Shown: positions 34,831 to 49,012 of the stretch, piece by piece | How positions within the stretch are numbered: the first letter of the stretch is position 1 | Layout of the letters: the number at the start of each line of letters is the position of its first letter | DNA from: Embiotoca jacksoni | Taxonomy: Eukaryota > Chordata > Actinopteri > Embiotocidae | DNA: 64,000 bases | Reading direction: 5' to 3' | NCBI GenBank assembly: GCA_022577435.1 | Contig: JAKOON010000055.1 | Location: forward strand, 613,117 to 677,116 | The notes under the pieces: generated by a model | What the model was told of the DNA's origin: nothing | The model's database searches: none | The model's input: only the letters and a program-made list of their open reading frames with translations | Program-made: the position numbers and the translations under genes

Positions 34831-37800
34831 GCCTCCCTCCTAGCTGTCTCTCAGGAATGTTGATCTGGCCTTTGACTGGTGGACAGTAAATACGAGATGG
34901 ATTTGCAGGCAGAATTAGGTTGTTTTTATACTCAGGCCGATGAGGACATACTGTTCTCCGGAGCTCATTTGTCTGCCCTCGGCTTCGTCCATTCGGAACA
35001 AATCAACATTGCTGCAGTTTGTCTCCTTTAGTTTTCTAAGACCAGTCTTCTGTTTAATACCAGAGCTGCCAGCTTGGGCCGTTTGGGAATCTGCTTTCAG
35101 CCACTTTATTTATTGCAAACAAAAGAACTCACGTGATGTATTTAATAAAACAAAAGTCCCATCGTTCTGTCCCTGTTTGGAAAACCACGTCTCATTGTGG
35201 ACATTGTGAGGTCTCATCTTCTCGATCAGCTGGAGCTGTTTATTAATGTCTAATTGTCTTTAAATGCTAAAGTTACAGAGCTTCTCTGAACAGTTAATTA
35301 ATCCATGTGTCATTTTCTGAAGCTTTTTTTTTTAACATGTAGTAAAATCTGATTTCATCCATTTAGTGTTTCAAAACCATTTCTAAACAAAAACTGCACA
35401 AAAAAATAAATATGCATTGTAAAGAAAAAAATGATTTTTTTTTTTTTTTTTGTTCGCCTGAGTGAACTGTAGAAACTTCTCAACGTGCATGAGGGAAATC
35501 ACAACACCCAAAATTTGGTGGTCGGTACCAAAAAACACTAAAATTCCACATTTCTTGATTCCAAAATGGATTAAAGAATTTCAACATTTGCTCTTTCTGT
35601 CAAAAGAACATGCGTTCACTAAAGGAGCTAACGTTAGCCTTTGTGAACGTTTTGAGCGGAGCATCGCTTCAACGGCTGCGTATCGAACTTGAATACTTTT
35701 ATAGAACAAACTGATTTGTTTCAGTACAATCGTAAAAGACCTTGTTGTTTTGGTTTCAAATTTCTTTACTGGCTTTACCTGCGTAAACATTACGCACGAG
35801 TAAATCTCTTCCGTGACAATTTACCACGTGTAGCGTATTCATGAAAACAATTTCAGCTTTAGTTGTGTTTTCATTTCTACAACTTTCGACTGAACGAGCT
35901 GCTTTATAATTACGCACATTTATCCGTGGTGGGTGGTACTGGAGTACGTACTGATTGCGTAATGAAGCCGCATTGTGCAGTATAGTTGTAGTACTAAACA
36001 GAAACTGGACGGGATCCGAGGTGTCACCGTCACGAGTTAGTAGTCGTCCTCGAGTCGCTCTATCAGCTGAAACCGTCTTCTGATTGGCCCCCGAACACGT
36101 GATGTCATTACAGCGCGACCAGACTGGAGTTCAATCTCTTCCCCGCTTCCACCTGTGGCAGCCGGCCGCAGAGGAGAGGTGATGTTATTACAGGGTTTAA
36201 GGCCTGTGTGTAATAGAAGAGGTATTTATTTCGGTTTAAGATTTGCCACCTTGACATCCCCCCCCCCCTCCCCCCGCCGCCTCCCATCCCCCCACCACGC
36301 TCTCCGGGGAACGAGGATGATCAATCAGACATTCCTCCAGCGTCTACAGCATCCCACCAACATGCTGAGGGCAGATGGGAACAGAGGATTAAAGACAGCA
36401 GCGGGGGAGTTTTTCTGGAGTCGGATAAATGAAGAAAAGATGGACGACATGAATTGCTACGATGAATAACTCCTGTGGGAACGCTCATAATGAGACTCAT
36501 AATTTACTTTTAGATGTACTCATCTTCATGCTTTAATGTGTGAAAAACAGCCTCTCAGATATCATTATATAGAGAAGACTGCCTATTATGTTTCCCTTAG
36601 AAATCAACACATTCTTCTTGACAAGCAGTCAAGAATCTGAAGACTCACTTTGATATAAAACAGACAAGTCAAATCCTTCTGCCTCCTGCAGCAGCTCGTA
36701 TTTCTGGCGCTTCAAATTGACTGAATTTGTCTGAATTCTGATATTTACTGCCAATTTAATATCTGGCACGCTGTCTAATGTTGCTTTTACATTTCCTTTG
36801 CTTGGGGAGAAGGAGCCATCTGTGAATACGAGGGTTGATAAAAAGTTCAGAGTCTTTTCCTGTTGAACGCAGCGCAGCGATGCACCTGGAACGGCAGGAA
36901 GCAACGACCTTCATCAGGAAGTGTTCAGAGTGTCGTCTCTTCATCATCATCGTCATCATCATCATCACTGAGTTCCTCACGTTAACGTGACCGCTGGTGA
37001 ACATTTGTGACTTTTCACCACGGACCTGAAACTTGGAGCAGAGAAACATCTGACTTTTGGGGAAACAGAAACCTTCAACTCGCCCGCTTACAGCCAAGTG
37101 TTCCTGAGCCCACGCAGTGATTTCCGTGACAGAACCGTAGTTGCTTTTGAAAAGCAGTGCCCAAAGATCACAGCCGTCCAATACTGTTTTATTTTTGCCT
37201 TATTGTATCAGATCGTGAGCGATCGCCATCGAGATTCCAGATGTTGGTGCATCCAGGAGTAGTTGAGATATTTCTGGATCAGAGTGGTGAACAGACTGAA
37301 CCATATTTCCACCCTCAGACTTTTATTTTTCATCCCTGGTGCCCTCATGTGTCTTGACTGTCCGTTGTTAATTTTGAGGTATGTTTTGAGTTTTTTTCTT
37401 TGTTCTTTTTGAGTCCTGGGAAGTGAAACCGTCTCGGTCTAATCGACCATATTTTAAACGTGAACGTTCCTTCCTGTGTGCAGCGATCCACACAAACCGT
37501 TGGCTGCTTCTTAATGTGAGCTGTGCTGCACTTCCATTCTCCGTTCCACTGTTTTCTTTCTCTCTCTACGTTCTCATATATTGTACACAAACACTTTCAC
37601 TCGCGGCATATTTTCTTATATTTTCCCTCTTTTATCACCACTGCGTCCTCTTCCCTTTTCTGTCTTTCTCAACCTCTTCCCTTCCCTCCTCCTCCTCCTC
37701 CTCCTTCTTTTCCTCCTCTTCCCGCATTATATCACCTCTATAATTGCGTAGTATCTCGGGGCAATGGGAGCGCTGGGGCTCTTGTTTTCCAGTTTGTGCT

Positions 37801-39751
37801 CTCTAATTTTCTCGCCCGACACCCCGATGAGAAGTCAAACTCGACTAAATGACAAGCAGACACTCGCACAAGCAAACACACACAGACACATTATTTTATT
37901 TTCAGCTGGATGAAATCAAACGTGTTTAATTTAAAACAGCTGAAAAAGTCAGACTCAGAAAAACTGAAATTTGTTTTCACTTCGGAGGTTTAAATTCAGT
38001 ACATTGAGTTTGATTCCTGTGTGTGTGTTTCCCTTTCGAAGTGTAAATCTAAAGTTCATAACGGTTTTGTGGACGGGTCTGACAGCAACAGCAGGAAATC
38101 CCTAAAGGATATCGTGGTCATAACAGTTTACACACATTCAAAACAATCTTCACGATATTTGCAGCAGTTTTGGAATCTCCCCACCATTTCTTCCGCCAAA
38201 AATTTTCTCCGGCAGGATCGAACGTTTAAATCTAAAATACCCTTTAATATTAGCTGGGAACTATTCGACAATTATTCAAAGACACAAAGAGGAGAGTAAA
38301 GAGGAGGCTTCCTCAGACCACTTGAATTATAATACACTGAAAGCTTATTATTAGATGTTGGCCAAATTACACCAATAAAACAAAACTGCCGACCTCGGCG
38401 TTGAGTGCAGACTCTGTGTACTCTCTTTCTTAGAGTAATGAGAGGAAGCGTGAGGAATCGGCTCGCTGGGCTCCGTCCAACATCCACCCGCCTCCGCAGC
38501 TCACCGAGCACCTCTCCGTACCTTCAAGTCTACAAACGGCAATTTGTGGTTTTAGGCGGAGTTACAATTTGGAACGGTTTCTTGGCGAACAACAACAGCC
38601 GGCAGCAGTAAACGAGACCTTTTGGACAAAAGTTGGTTTGTAGAACATTTAACTTACGTGTATTTTTAAGTGCGACTTGCTAGTACTCGCACAGATACTG
38701 AAGAAAGTGTGAATTTTGAAAACTTCTTCCACTTCCACCTCCACGTTTGGTTGTTGTTGTTGTTGTTGTTGTTTTTGTCTCCGTCTCACTACATGTGCAG
38801 GTTTGTGTTTGTTATCAACGAACTCCAGGGAAAAAACACAAATACGAAGAAAAATCGTTTTAAAGCGTCTTTTCTCGAGTTTTTATTGTTTTGACGTTTG
38901 CAGGTGTCCAATAAAGGTGTTTTTTTTTGTTGATTTTGGTGGAAAACGTAGACGAGTCCTCTTACGTACGTTGAGCCGTCACAGAATTGAACCAACGCAC
39001 AGAAGGACTCGGCCGGTGGATAACTCGAGTTCTAGTTTCAGCACGTCGCTTCCCGTGAAGCCACTAATGGTTTGAACATGACTGTGCATTGTTTACATTT
39101 CTAAAAACAATGGGGACCCGTACCATCTGTAGTCGTGATTTAAAACAACCGCAAACTGGAAACTCAATCTTCCTCCTTCTCGTGAAAATGCCCCGTAGAT
39201 GAAACGCCGCCTGGTTTCCGGCGTGCTTCGTTCTTTGCGGCGGTGACGCGTTCACTTCCTCTGCACGCGGCTCGCCGTTGGAGTTTTATTTTGGAGAATT
39301 TCACAAGATCTGGTGGAGGGATTTGGGGAAACCCAACCGACATTTCTTTTCAGGAGCTCACCATCGTATCTGTTTCCCAGATGTTTGGATCGTCCTCGTT
39401 AATCCCTTTATGAAGCTCGGTTTACCGCAGCGGCCTCTCCTCGGTGAGACTGACAGAAAGACAGCAAGACAGACAAAAAGACAGACGAGGACTCGTAGAC
39501 ATCTTTATCGGTTTTGTCGTGTTGCTGCTCGGCTCCAGATGACCTCAGGACAGATTGCAGGCAACTCCTCCAGCAATTAGATCCAAAAGAAATACGCAGA
39601 GAATATTAGCTGCCAAAGAAGCAGGGAAGCTGTAAAACATGATGTTAGAGGCTGAAATGATAAATGGAGGACAGAACTGTTGTGTCGTCTCTCGACATCT
39701 CCGGTTACGGTTTAATGAGCGAACGGGTTTCACACATTTTCACACCAAGGT

Positions 39752-40577
39752 GCTTCTTCTTCTTCTTCTTCTTCTTCTTCTTCTCCTTCTTCTTCTCCTT
39801 CTTCTTCTTCTTCTTCTTCTTCTTCTTCTTCTTCTTCTTCTCCTTCTTCTCCTTCTTCTTCTCATCCTTCTTCTTCTCCTTCTTCTTCTTCTTCTTCTTC
39901 TTCTTCTCCTTCTTCTTCTTCTCCTTCTTCTTCTTCTTCTTCTTCTTCTTCTTCTTCTCCTTCTTCTCCTTCTTCTTCTCCTTCTTCTTCTTCTTCTTCT
40001 TCTTCTTCTTCTTCTTCTCCTTCTTCTCCTTCTTCTTCTCATCCTTCTTCTTCTCCTTCTTCTTCTTCTTCTTCTTCTCATCCTTCTCCTTCTTCTCCTT
40101 CTCCTTCTTTTTCTCCCTCTTCTTCTTCTTCTTCTTCTCCTTCTCCTTCTTCTCTTTCTCCTTCTTCTTCTCCCTCTTCTTCTTCTTCTTCTCCTTCTCC
40201 TTCTTCTCTTTCTCCTTCTTCTTCTCCCTCTTCTTCTTCTTCTTCTTCTCCTTCTCCTTCTTCTTCTTCTCCTTCTCCTTCTTCTCTTTCTCCTTCTTCT
40301 TCTCCTTCTTCTCCTTCTTCTTCTCCTTCTTCTTCTTCTTCTTCTTCTTCTCATCCTTCTCCTTCTTCTCCTTCTCCTTCTTCTTCTCCCTCTTCTTCTT
40401 CTTCTTCTTCTTCTCCTTCTCCTTCTCCTTCTCCTTCTTCTCTTTCTCCTTCTTCTTCTCCCTCTTCTTCTTCTTCTTCTTCTCCTTCTCCTTCTCCTTC
40501 TTCTCTTTCTCCTTCTTCTTCTCCCTCTTCTTCTTCTTCTTCTTCTCCTTCTCCTTCTCCTTCTTCTTCTTCTTCAG
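39752..40577 (+). repeat. 825-bp polypyrimidine CTT/CTC tract
   Basis: Almost pure (CTT)n with CTC and rare TCA interruptions and higher-order blocks (CTCCTTCTCCTTCTTCTCTT recurring). Very few purines occur on the + strand. Apparent poly-Leu, poly-Phe and poly-Arg frames are artefacts of the tract. Confidence 0.97.
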
Positions 40578-41500
40578 GCTGGCCTCCGTCCCTCAGCGTC
40601 CAGCGCTGCAGGTTTAACCTCTCTGTGTTTTCGGGGGTTTAACGTCCACGTCTTCATCCAGGCTTTGACAAAGGTGTACAAACAGTTCATTTGTTTGGTG
40701 CGTTATGAGCGTTGGTTCTGTTTCATCCTGCGTGTCGAAATGTCGCCCATTTAACTTTCTCACGGTAATCTGAAATCGAACGTTGCACCCGTCGTCTCGT
40801 CACGCAACATGAAACCCACGACGATTTCTAACATGAAGGTCACGGGCTGTATTTTTAGTAATTAATATTTTCATTATCAATCTGAATGATTTCTTTGGTC
40901 TGGAACAGAACCGGCTCGTTTAAAGTTTGGTTCTTTATTCCGGCTGCTCACCGTTTGCTCCGTAGTTCATCTTTTAGCTTCTGTAAAATTCTTGGTCACG
41001 CCTACTAAAAACCATCTGAGCTGCAGTAGCTAGTACATGAGCAGTCTGGCTCCGCCCACCTGTCGCTGACAATCTTCTCCGTGACCAAAGTCATAAAACC
41101 AAAGACTGTAGAAAAGTGTTCGTAAAAAATAATCCTGTCGTTAATCAGAAAATTTGCCTCAAAAAGACGTGTTTTTGGGGGAATGTCTATTTAGTGAAGT
41201 CAGATTTCCATTATCACAAACTCGGCAGACTTAGAGCTTTTATTTTAGTTTAATCTAATGAATGGAAGTTGAGGTATCTTAACGTTTTTAACACGGACTA
41301 AACAACCACCAGGTTTCCATTTCAGCTGTTCCCCCTCAGGCTTCGAGGGGTTTTTGCATTTCTTGCATTGCAGTTACAGTTAATGAATTTGTGTTGTTGT
41401 GTTTTACTCCGCAGGATGAACTTCCACACAGTGCATGAAAAACCATCCTGTATGTGAGGAAGACTCCGAAGACCACAGTGGGAGCAGGACGAAGGTGGAC

Positions 41501-41660
41501 GAGGAAGAGGAGGAGGAGGATGAGGAGGAGGCTGGGATTAATGACATTCAAGCTGCGAAGGTGTCTCGCTGCAGAGCCTGCCTCCCTTACCAGTAGTCCT
41601 CTTCCTCCTCCTCTTCCTCCTCCTCCTCCTTCTCCTCCTCCTCCTCCTCCTCCTCTCCAT
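41501..41660. repeat. Opposed GGA and TCC tracts upstream of the endothelin gene
   Basis: A purine run (GAGGAAGAGGAGGAGGAGG, about 41500-41532) is followed 65 bases later by a pyrimidine run (CTCCTCCTCTTCCTCCTCCT, about 41597-41658). They are complementary and lie about 300-450 bases before the endothelin start codon, in the likely promoter or 5'UTR. Confidence 0.8.
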
Positions 41661-41950
41661 CTGTTGTGATAGAGCTCAACACCACTCTGCTCCCGACTCG
41701 TCACTTCATCCTCCGTCCGTCTGGGAAACCTCAGCAGCCCCTCAGGATACAGCTCTCAGCTCCCTGAATCTTTTTTATCTGCCGGGACTCTTCAACACCA
41801 AACTGTACGAAGGGTTTCGCTGCTGGCTGGAAACATTTTAAAATACTCTGGTTCATCTGAAGCAGAAAGCGGAGAGGAATTTTATCTGGAGACCTTTTTC
41901 TTTTTTTTATTCCTGTGATTTCTCACCTGGATGCTGAGGAGACCAACAGG
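41660..41950 (+). promoter_or_regulatory. Presumed 5'UTR and proximal promoter of the endothelin gene
   Basis: No coding sequence. It contains AT-rich TTTTTTATCTG (about 41769) and CATTTTAAAATACTC (about 41834), either of which could be TATA-like, and a short leader ending CCAACAGG before the ATG. The transcription start was not determined. Confidence 0.35.
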
Positions 41951-42025
41951 ATGGACTTCTCTTACCTTTGGCTCCTCGCCACCACTCTGATGTTGATCCA
42001 GCAGTATCAAGGTAAACCCCCCTTT

Positions 42026-42056
<31 letters not shown>

Positions 42057-45000
42057 CTTTCCTGACAGCTCCACTTGGAGTATAATAAGCAGTAGGATGT
42101 AAAAGGTTTGCCCCTGGTTGGGTTGAAGTGTTTCCTTCTGGTAAAACAGACTCTGATTTAGTCGTAAACACTTCTTCAGTTGTCGGTAGTGCAAACGTTT
42201 CTGCCTCCTTTAACAGTTTTATGATCAGGAGAAAGTTCACGTTTCTGGTTTATGGAGTAGCGTCGGGGTTCGGAGATCCAACGGGTCCAAGTACACCTGA
42301 ACACATCGAGACAGCCGGTTGGACGGTTAAAAGTGGGTGTGACATGAAATATAACGATTAATACATGAATCAGTTTGGATAAAAAGAAAAGATTTTCTTT
42401 TAATGAGTTCACCAAACGTGTTTTTCAGCCATGTCCTGTTTTCCAACATTTTCCCGCCTTTTGTTGGTTTCGACCTTCTGTGTACGAAATGAAAACCTTC
42501 CAACGTGATGAATAAATTATATGTTGGGATTTTTTTAAATAAGTGAAGCAGCCACATATTTCTGGGTGACTGTAAGTGCTTTGACTCACTCGCAGGCTGC
42601 GTTCAGGAATGCAGTTACTGTACAAAATCTGGAATGGATTTCCTTGATGTTGCTGCCAGACGTTTCACCTGCTGACGGACTTTTTCGGACGTGTTAACGG
42701 ATAACAAAGAGCCGTTCGTTGATTACAGGGGAGTCTTAGCTTTCTTTAATCTTTTAAGATTAAAGTCAGAAACAGGAAACTTGTGTTGTCACTTATCTTC
42801 CCGCCTCCCTGTTAGTCCTCAGTGCCAAGTCCGGCAAATATCCAGCACGAAACTCTGTAGCCCGCGGCCATCACATCTGAAGGTCGGTGGAGATTTAGAG
42901 TCTGCAGCTGTCCGTGCTAAAGACGTTGCGCTAAAACCCTTTTCATTTCAAATTGAATCCTTTTAAAGTGACGGACAAGTTAGGTAATGAAAAACCAGCG
43001 TAATCCTGGCTCTGGGTGATTTTGGCTGCCTCTCGGTGTTCCTCACTCGGTTACCACGGGAACCTTGAAGCTTCAGACTGGGCAGAAAGAACCGCCTCAA
43101 CATTACGGTGAACCTTTGTTGGCTTTTAAGTTTGCATAAAGTTTGGAAGAGATGGAATAAGGACGGTCCGTATGGAAGCCGTGGAGGCTGAGATGTCCTG
43201 ATGGGGGGGTCACGCTTTAAAACCTGTCGATTCATTTACTCCCATTAACGCCGTTTGTTTTCTTTTTCCTACCTGGTGAACTTTTAACTGTCTGAGTTTA
43301 ACCCAGACTTTCTATTACAAAGCTGTCCAAGGTGAACTTTATGTACCGCTGTTTTCACAGGGCTTATGACCTGTCTGCTGATCAGATATTTTAGTGCTGC
43401 AGCTTGTATTGTCCCCTGGAGCGGTGAGGCCCCCCGGGGACAATTCTCCACTTTGTCTTCTTGTTGATTCAGGTGTCAAAAGACAAAATGGAGACAGGCA
43501 GCAGGATCAAAGACACTGTTAGTAGTTTACATAGATGATGCAGTCAAATAAGTTTAAAGGCCAAATAAAAGTCATAATTCCTCACACAGTGCTTTTTTTT
43601 TTTTGCAGAATGAAAACACTTCTGGTACCAGAAAGTCTCCACAACACGTTAAAACCGCAGGTGAATCCTGAAACTACAACTAAAACACCGACTCGGTCTT
43701 TCAGAATAAGGCTCGAAGGTTAAAGGAGCAGTTCGTGGCACGTTGGGGTTCACGTGGACCGACCTGCAGGTTTTTATTTGGTCATCGTAGATCTGATGGT
43801 GAAATCAGCTCGAGAGTTGATCGTCTTGAGATGTTGAGGCCGGCTCACGTGTTGTCTGAGGAGCATTTGCTCCTTCAGTTGACCTTGTCATCATGAAATA
43901 CGGCTTGTGGTTTGCGGCGTCCTGACCGGCCCTAAATCTGCTAGCCTCTCGTTCAACGGTGCATATTCATGCCTGTCACGGTGTGCTGTTTTCCCTCTGA
44001 GCCTTCCACGCAAAATCGATCGGGGGGTGAAATAGTTTTAGGGCAGCGTCTCCGTTAGCTTTAAGGCGTCGGAGGACTCATCGAGCGCCGCTCCGTCAAC
44101 ACCTCGCCTCACACTCTCCGTTTCCAATCTGTGATTTTGCTTTCTCTTCCTTCGGTCTTTATCTGTGCTTCATGTCACATCTGAGCCTTATTAGGGACCG
44201 CTACAGAGAACAGCACCTTTTAAATCACAGGACAGCACCGAGGACGCTACATAAAACCTAATAGCCCGTATAAGTGTGTAAGAGGGCCGGTTGGCTCAGC
44301 CAGTTCAAAGAGGAATATATCCTGAAACACAATCTGTGTGAGATCATGCCATCGCCTTTTAAACGCATGTTCTTCCTTCATGAGCATGGCAGCTCTGAAC
44401 CTTTGGACTTTAAAGTGAGAGTAACTCTCGTAAAAAGTTTGGAGTTTGGTGTTTTATTATTCGAATGAAATATGAAGAACAAAAAAACACAAGAAATAGA
44501 TTAAACCTTTTGTCTGCGCTAAAATAACTTCACTCTAGCCAATAGTTAGAATGAACTTAGCGTTTTATTTGGCGGGATCACGGTACGGAAACATTTACGG
44601 TGTGGCAGCTGCTCCCGTTAAATACCACATTGGAGATTAGGTTAACTTTTGCAGCTTAGTACTAATAGCAGTGCTAACAAGCGACCATTTACTACAAGAA
44701 TAAAGTTGCACCTTCATTTCAGTGTCCTGTGAGCGGGCCGACTTGGTAAAATGCTAACGGACCTTTGAATTTAGTCAGTTTGTTGTATCTTGTTATGAGC
44801 GAGTGTTAAAACAACCTCTCTGGTCACACAAGATACGACGGAGTATCAGAACGTCGAGGGAAATGTTGAAATGCTGCGAAAAAGTGTAAAAACGAGTAAA
44901 AAGTCAAAGACACAAGAAAAAAGTAGAAAAGTTAAGAAAGAAGCGAATATGTTGAGAAAAGAGTCAAAATGTGGAAAAAAGTTTAAATAAATTAATAAAA

Positions 45001-48000
45001 TTACATTTCAAGATTAGTCAGATTTTTGAGAATATATCAAGCTACTCATTTTGCGGGTATAAATTCTATAAGATGTCTTGTGTAGATTAAAAACTGAACT
45101 TCAGAATCCGTAACAAAGAAATTGTGTCTCATTTAGCACATAAACACAGTTTGGTAATAAATATCAGGACTGTTTTGAACTGTTTTTTCATCTTGACTTT
45201 ATTGTGTGGATCGTACATTTCAGCGTGTTGTCCATCACAAAGCTCTAATGAGTTCCCGATCGCTGCTACCAGCTACTTTTTATAGTGAAGTTGACGTGTT
45301 GAATCTCAACTAAGGAGGGAAAAGACGGCTTAGGTTCATTTATCTTCAGGAGTAGACGGTGGAGTCGAGCGTAAACGAGGCGGCTGGGTCGTTCATCATG
45401 TCTGAGCATCGATTTAATCCTTGACCTGCTGTTCTGGTCCTGGAAGGTTTTTATTTCACTTGATTTAAAAAAAAAAAAAAAAGACATAAAACATGTTTGT
45501 GCGCCGTTTCGTTAATCATCTCTAAACCCTTCAGAAACCTGTTGGAACCTCCAGATGATGTAGTACCCAACCTGACCTACTGACCCCAAACTTATCTGGA
45601 AAACATCCTTTCCATGTCCTCCGTGAGCACGGCGGGTTCACGGGAGGTCGGAGGAAGACGAACTGCCCTGGGGGGTCACCGGGAGTCTTACCAGGGAGGA
45701 GAGCACTTCATTCTCCGTCCAGTCCGTCTGGGGGATTCGAACCGGCGACTCGGCCTTCGAAAGCTACAAATTAGTGTTGCGTTTACGTTGGCCTCAATTA
45801 ACCCCTTCAAGAAACCCGGGTCGGCGAAAGGGTAGACAAACACGACGGACGTGAAGCGTGTTCGAGCTGCAGCCTGTTTTTTTTGTTGTTGTTGTTTTTT
45901 ACTGCTCGGGTCTAAAACACCTTCGATTCCTTCACGTCTGTTTTTTTGTGGATGCTGACAAATACGAAGAAAATGAGTCCGTGTTCCCGAATCTTTTCTG
46001 AGAGGCTTCTTACCTGCAGAGCAACGCCAGCCAACCCAAACAGGCCGCTCGGGGATCAGCAGCTGATCCGCCTGTATATTGTCAGATATTGTCAAACCCT
46101 GTGGAGCCGAGCAGACGCTCTCATAACACGGCAAGAAATTAAACTTTGGCTTGGCAGCCTCCGAACGATGTAGGAGCCCAAACAGGGTTTTTACCTCTTG
46201 GCTTTTCCCACAATTCTTTTTTTTTTTTTCTTTTCTTCAAAGCCACCAATGGAAATCAAAGAAGCATGAACAATTTTGCACAAAGTATGCGAGCTTATGG
46301 GCACAGGCGCCCAAATAACGGCGCCGGAAAACCGCAAAACACTACGTGATATTATGGGAAAGGAAGTGTGCGTTTACATGTTGTTTACATCCATAAAGCA
46401 CCATTCACTGCCTTCAGCAAGGAAACAATAAAAAAAAAAACATAAAGTCTGATGTCACATTTGCTTCCATATGGGAGGTTGGCACACGTGCAGGTTGGAG
46501 TTTTGGACCTTGAGATTAAAATGGAACCATCACGGTGCCAGAAATGGAAAAATATTGGAACGATTCTCCGGTTTCAAAAAGATGAAATAACTTCACATGG
46601 TTATTTTGTGGCTTCCCACTGTCTGGCAGCCATTACCAGACCGTGAACATCCAGTTTTAAGGGTTCGGGATGTTTGTTTTAACGTCTTTGTTTTTCGATG
46701 CTGCTCGGAAAACTTCGGCCACGAGGGAGAGGAAACCGCGGATGGATGCGAGCGATGGAGTCCAACGTTTTGTCGTGACGGAGGTCCGTCGGTGGCGTCG
46801 TCGCTCATCGGGCGAGCTGCCGCTTCCTGTTTCATATCAGCGGGAGTTCAACGAACGTGAAAATGAAGTTTTAGGTACCAGCTTTTCAACAGTCACAGAG
46901 TCCGTGGCATGTTTCAAACATCGTCTGTTATCGTGGCAACAACTTCGTGTTTCAACAGAATCAGATTTATTGGACGAATTCCTTTCAAAGTCTTCACTTC
47001 ACTCATCATGTGAGTCTGAAAACTGACAGCCGGCCGGTTGGAGGAGGAGAGTTGTGAAGCAGCTGCAGGGAGAAGTAGAAAAGTCAACGACAAGATAATA
47101 AGGGATCTTTCATGTGCTGAAATTACGGCGGCGAGGATGAAACGATGGCAGTGAAAACTTCAGCTATTGTTCCGCTGACAAACCGGAGGAGTCGCGGCGA
47201 GCCGATCCAAGTACCTGATGCCTGTTTGATCCGGGCCGTGATTAAAATCAAAAGAGGGATTAGCTCGGGATACTCGCTTGTCAGTTTTTGGCATTTGTTA
47301 GGTTCTTCTGAAGTCTTTTTTGGGGGCTCGTTTGTTCTTCTGCAGGGAGTTCGATGAGAAGAATAAAAACACGCCAACAAAACATGAAGCTGCAGCTGGT
47401 TAGCATTGCTTAGCATTCACACTAATCCGTCTCTGTCAAACGGCCACAAAGTCTTCCAGCTATCTCGTCTGTTTAGTGTAAAAACAATGTTGTTTTCTGG
47501 GCTCTGGGCAGATACCAGGGAAACCTGGGGCTGGATATTTAAGAATTATACATAACCACGAGTGATTCACATCTGCAGAGGAGCCACTCAGACTTTGGAT
47601 CCAAACTTCCCGCCTGCGTGTTTAACCCGTATACATATAGGTGGAAGTGCAGGATATTGCATGAGTGTGTTTGCTGCGTGTTCTGGAGGATACATGATGA
47701 CCGTTGGCTGGAAAAGCGTCGAATGGATTTGAACCTTTCGGCGTCGGGACAGAATGCCCTCCGTTCAGGAAGAGTTTGGTTTGGCAGCGCCGTAACTCAC
47801 CGTGCAAAACCGCTGGGAAAGAGGTCGTGTTTGCTTTTCGTGTATCCGCGCTACAAGACAAACTCCAGATTAGGAGGCGCTGCGAGACAGCGATCTCCTC
47901 GGGAACCACACGGACCAACAGCGTGTCCAATCTGGAGAAATGAATCCCCCTCCACCTCACACCTTGAGATGGAGGTTATTACAGGAAATACTTTTTTGCC

Positions 48001-48960
48001 ATGTGGACCCGCGGAGAGGTCAGGAGAGCCGTCAGCATCCTCCGACAAACTTCACTCCAGCTTGGATCGTTAGAACAATATAAAATGTGCAACCGCCTGT
48101 CGACGCAACTCAGTTTTCAATGATTTTCAATCATTACCTCCTTCCTTATGAAACCGTGACAACGTCTGGCAGGAAGCTGCCGTGCTGACGGACGTCGGAC
48201 ACGAGAACCCGCCGGTGCACAAACGCACCGACCCGCGACTGGAGCTGCAGGTCACATGACCTCGACTTTCCATCCCAACGTAGCTCAAGTTTTAATTTTT
48301 TTTAATTTTTTTTTTTTATTGTACTCTATTAATCCCCGAGGGGAAATTCTTTCGCTACAGCAGCATCCCAAAACCAAATTCCCAAAAAAAGATTCAAATG
48401 AAACATGAATTCCTGTGTTTCTGTCTCCTACTGCCGCGTCCTCTTCTTCTGTAGCGCCAGGAAATCAATTAACGACGGGATTATTTTCAGATGGACCACC
48501 AGAAAACTTTAGCTAACAACACCGAAAAAACTTGTGGAAAACATCGATTGGCTCGCTTCCTGCCAACACGGCCCGACTCTGGATAACCGGCAGGAAGTTA
48601 CATCTGATCGATGTGGTCGATTGAGTCAACGATTGAAGTTCTTGTACTTTAAACTTTACAGGCAATAAAAGTGTCCCGAGTGACCGGCGGCGTCCCGGGA
48701 GTTCGGCAGCTCGGACGCCGAGCACTTCGAACTAAACGCAGCTTCCCTGGAAACTTTACATGAATAACACTCAAATATTTTATTGTCCGGGACGCGTCGG
48801 TATGAAGAACAGACTTGTACTATTTATGGTGAGAGATGTTATTTTGTGCCCGCATGTAAACCGTGCAAATCCTTCCTTAGATGCCAAAGCATTCCCCTGT
48901 GTGAGCTCAAAGCAAGATCAAAGGCTGTCTGTCTGCTTTATGGGGTGTGTGTGTGTGTGT

Positions 48961-49012
<52 letters not shown>

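Larger units (their letters stand above)
26640..39700. other. Intergenic region without recognisable genes
   Basis: Between the receptor and the CTT tract I find only dispersed repeats, homopolymers (G20 near 30101, T17 near 35435, C-rich 36240-36300) and short open frames without domains or consistent splice signals. The 37020-37140 stretch is a third copy of repeat family B. Confidence 0.55.

Noticed and set aside
39639..40754. Long open frames of poly-Leu, poly-Phe and (minus strand) poly-Arg
   Set aside because: They are translations of the CTT/CTC tract in different frames; there is no gene structure around them.
45733..45743. tRNA gene on the minus strand
   Set aside because: Only the B box is present; there is no A box, anticodon arm or acceptor stem pairing, so it was kept only as a SINE-like fragment.
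47618..48073. 151-codon frame in endothelin intron 1
   Set aside because: No domain, no low-complexity bias explaining it, and no splice partners; judged a chance frame.
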